64,000 bases of DNA from Gammaproteobacteria bacterium (lineage in GTDB: Bacteria > Pseudomonadota > Gammaproteobacteria > Eutrophobiales > Eutrophobiaceae), in contig WLWS01000004.1 of assembly GCA_012103475.1 (NCBI GenBank), positions 434,001-498,000 of the forward strand. The letters are read 5' to 3'. The translations under genes and the position numbers were made by a program. The notes beneath the pieces were generated by a model. That model was not told where the DNA came from. It saw only the letters and a program-made list of their open reading frames with translations, and made no database searches. Of the stretch, positions 63,731 to 64,000 are shown one piece after another (position 1 is the stretch's first letter; each line of letters starts with the position of its first letter).

Positions 63731-64000
63731 ATGGCAGATAAAATTGATAAAGGTGGCCAGTTTCCTGAGGTCGAGCTCAAGATAGCGGGTGGCGGCAAAC
63801 TGAGTCTTCCCGGAGACATTGAAACCACACACGCTTTCGTTCTGATATATCGCGGACACTGGTGACCCTTCTGCCGCCGTCAGTTAGACGGCTATGAGCA
63901 GCAACGAGAAGTTCTGGCAGAGATGGGTGTCAGTATTTTTGCCGGTAGTGTCGATGACGAATATAAAACACTGGAAATATCGGAGCACCTGAATTTTCCA
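63731..64000 (+). CDS. Peroxiredoxin-like (AhpC/TSA) selenoprotein (UxxC), partial
   Basis: The gene runs off the right edge. From the ATG at 63731 the frame is open except for TGA at 63863-63865 (codon 45). Reading through gives LIYRGHWUPFCRRQL, with Sec45 in place of the peroxidatic Cys in the well-known RGxWCPxC motif of peroxiredoxin-like proteins (UxxC, Cys48 kept). The sequence after it (LAEMGVSIFAGSVDD) fits the thioredoxin fold. A perfect six-bp hairpin begins ten bases after the TGA. Sec-containing Prx-like proteins are known in metagenomes. A peroxide-reduction role is inferred. Stop is outside the window. Confidence 0.85.
63876..63892 (+). promoter_or_regulatory. Candidate bacterial SECIS element, peroxiredoxin-like gene
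   Basis: GCCGTC pairs perfectly with GACGGC around loop AGTTA (63882-63886). The loop starts 17 bases after the UGA and has G in its second position, as expected for bacterial SECIS hairpins. The CTG upstream and CAG downstream could extend it with a bulge. Confidence 0.68.

Noticed and set aside
1..64000. CRISPR array, tRNA or rRNA genes, integrase and intact insertion sequences
   Set aside because: I looked for regular direct repeats, tRNA cloverleaf features and transposase or integrase motifs and found none that I can support.

Overview
The window looks like chromosomal DNA of an uncultured, probably marine or aquatic, gammaproteobacterium. It carries an Lhr helicase, an RhlE-type helicase, exonuclease III, MddA, DUF6152 and DUF6644 proteins, a SulP/USP pair and several Tat-exported oxidoreductases and hydrolases. 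The taxonomic call is an inference from gene content. I see no rRNA, tRNA, CRISPR array or intact insertion sequence.

Layout. 0-9.8 kb is ordinary chromosome: a frameshifted SulP transporter, a small lipoprotein, exonuclease III, a MarR/OhrR regulator divergent from a cytochrome P460 gene with two matching operators, a cupin, a HAD hydrolase and lhr. 10.1-14.1 kb is an AT-rich three-gene operon (metallophosphoesterase, ORC/CDC6-like ATPase, unknown Rossmann-like protein) that looks like a defence or conflict module. 14.2-23.2 kb holds a 44-residue membrane protein, mddA, a CadC-like regulator, an orphan membrane protein and an ABC efflux operon whose permease has an in-frame amber codon.

23.4-35 kb is a second AT-rich accessory block. 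It contains a degraded glutaredoxin copy, small hypothetical proteins, a secreted barrel-like protein, a papain-like protease fused to an alpha/beta hydrolase, and then a compact operon: membrane-tailed ECF sigma factor, membrane anti-sigma factor, animal-type haem peroxidase, an unknown protein and an exported TPR-CHAT protease. 35-52 kb is metabolic: alpha/beta hydrolases, tandem glutaredoxin, DUF6152/DUF6644 genes, an M20 peptidase, SulP plus USP, and an operon for an aldehyde/isoquinoline-oxidoreductase-type molybdoenzyme with a dienelactone hydrolase and a cyclase. 52-64 kb has rhlE, an amidohydrolase, membrane proteins, an FAD monooxygenase, an enoyl-CoA hydratase, a RidA protein, a P1 peptidase and two thiol-redox genes.

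The strongest unusual result is at the right end. Two genes within 3 kb carry an in-frame TGA exactly at a catalytic cysteine position: CxxU in an AhpD-like protein (60650-61762) and UxxC in a peroxiredoxin-like protein (63731-64000, cut by the window edge). Each is followed by a hairpin of the spacing and loop type expected of a bacterial SECIS element. This predicts a selenocysteine-decoding host, although no sel genes lie in the window. The other two candidates for undescribed systems are the 10-14 kb trio and the ECF/peroxidase/CHAT locus.
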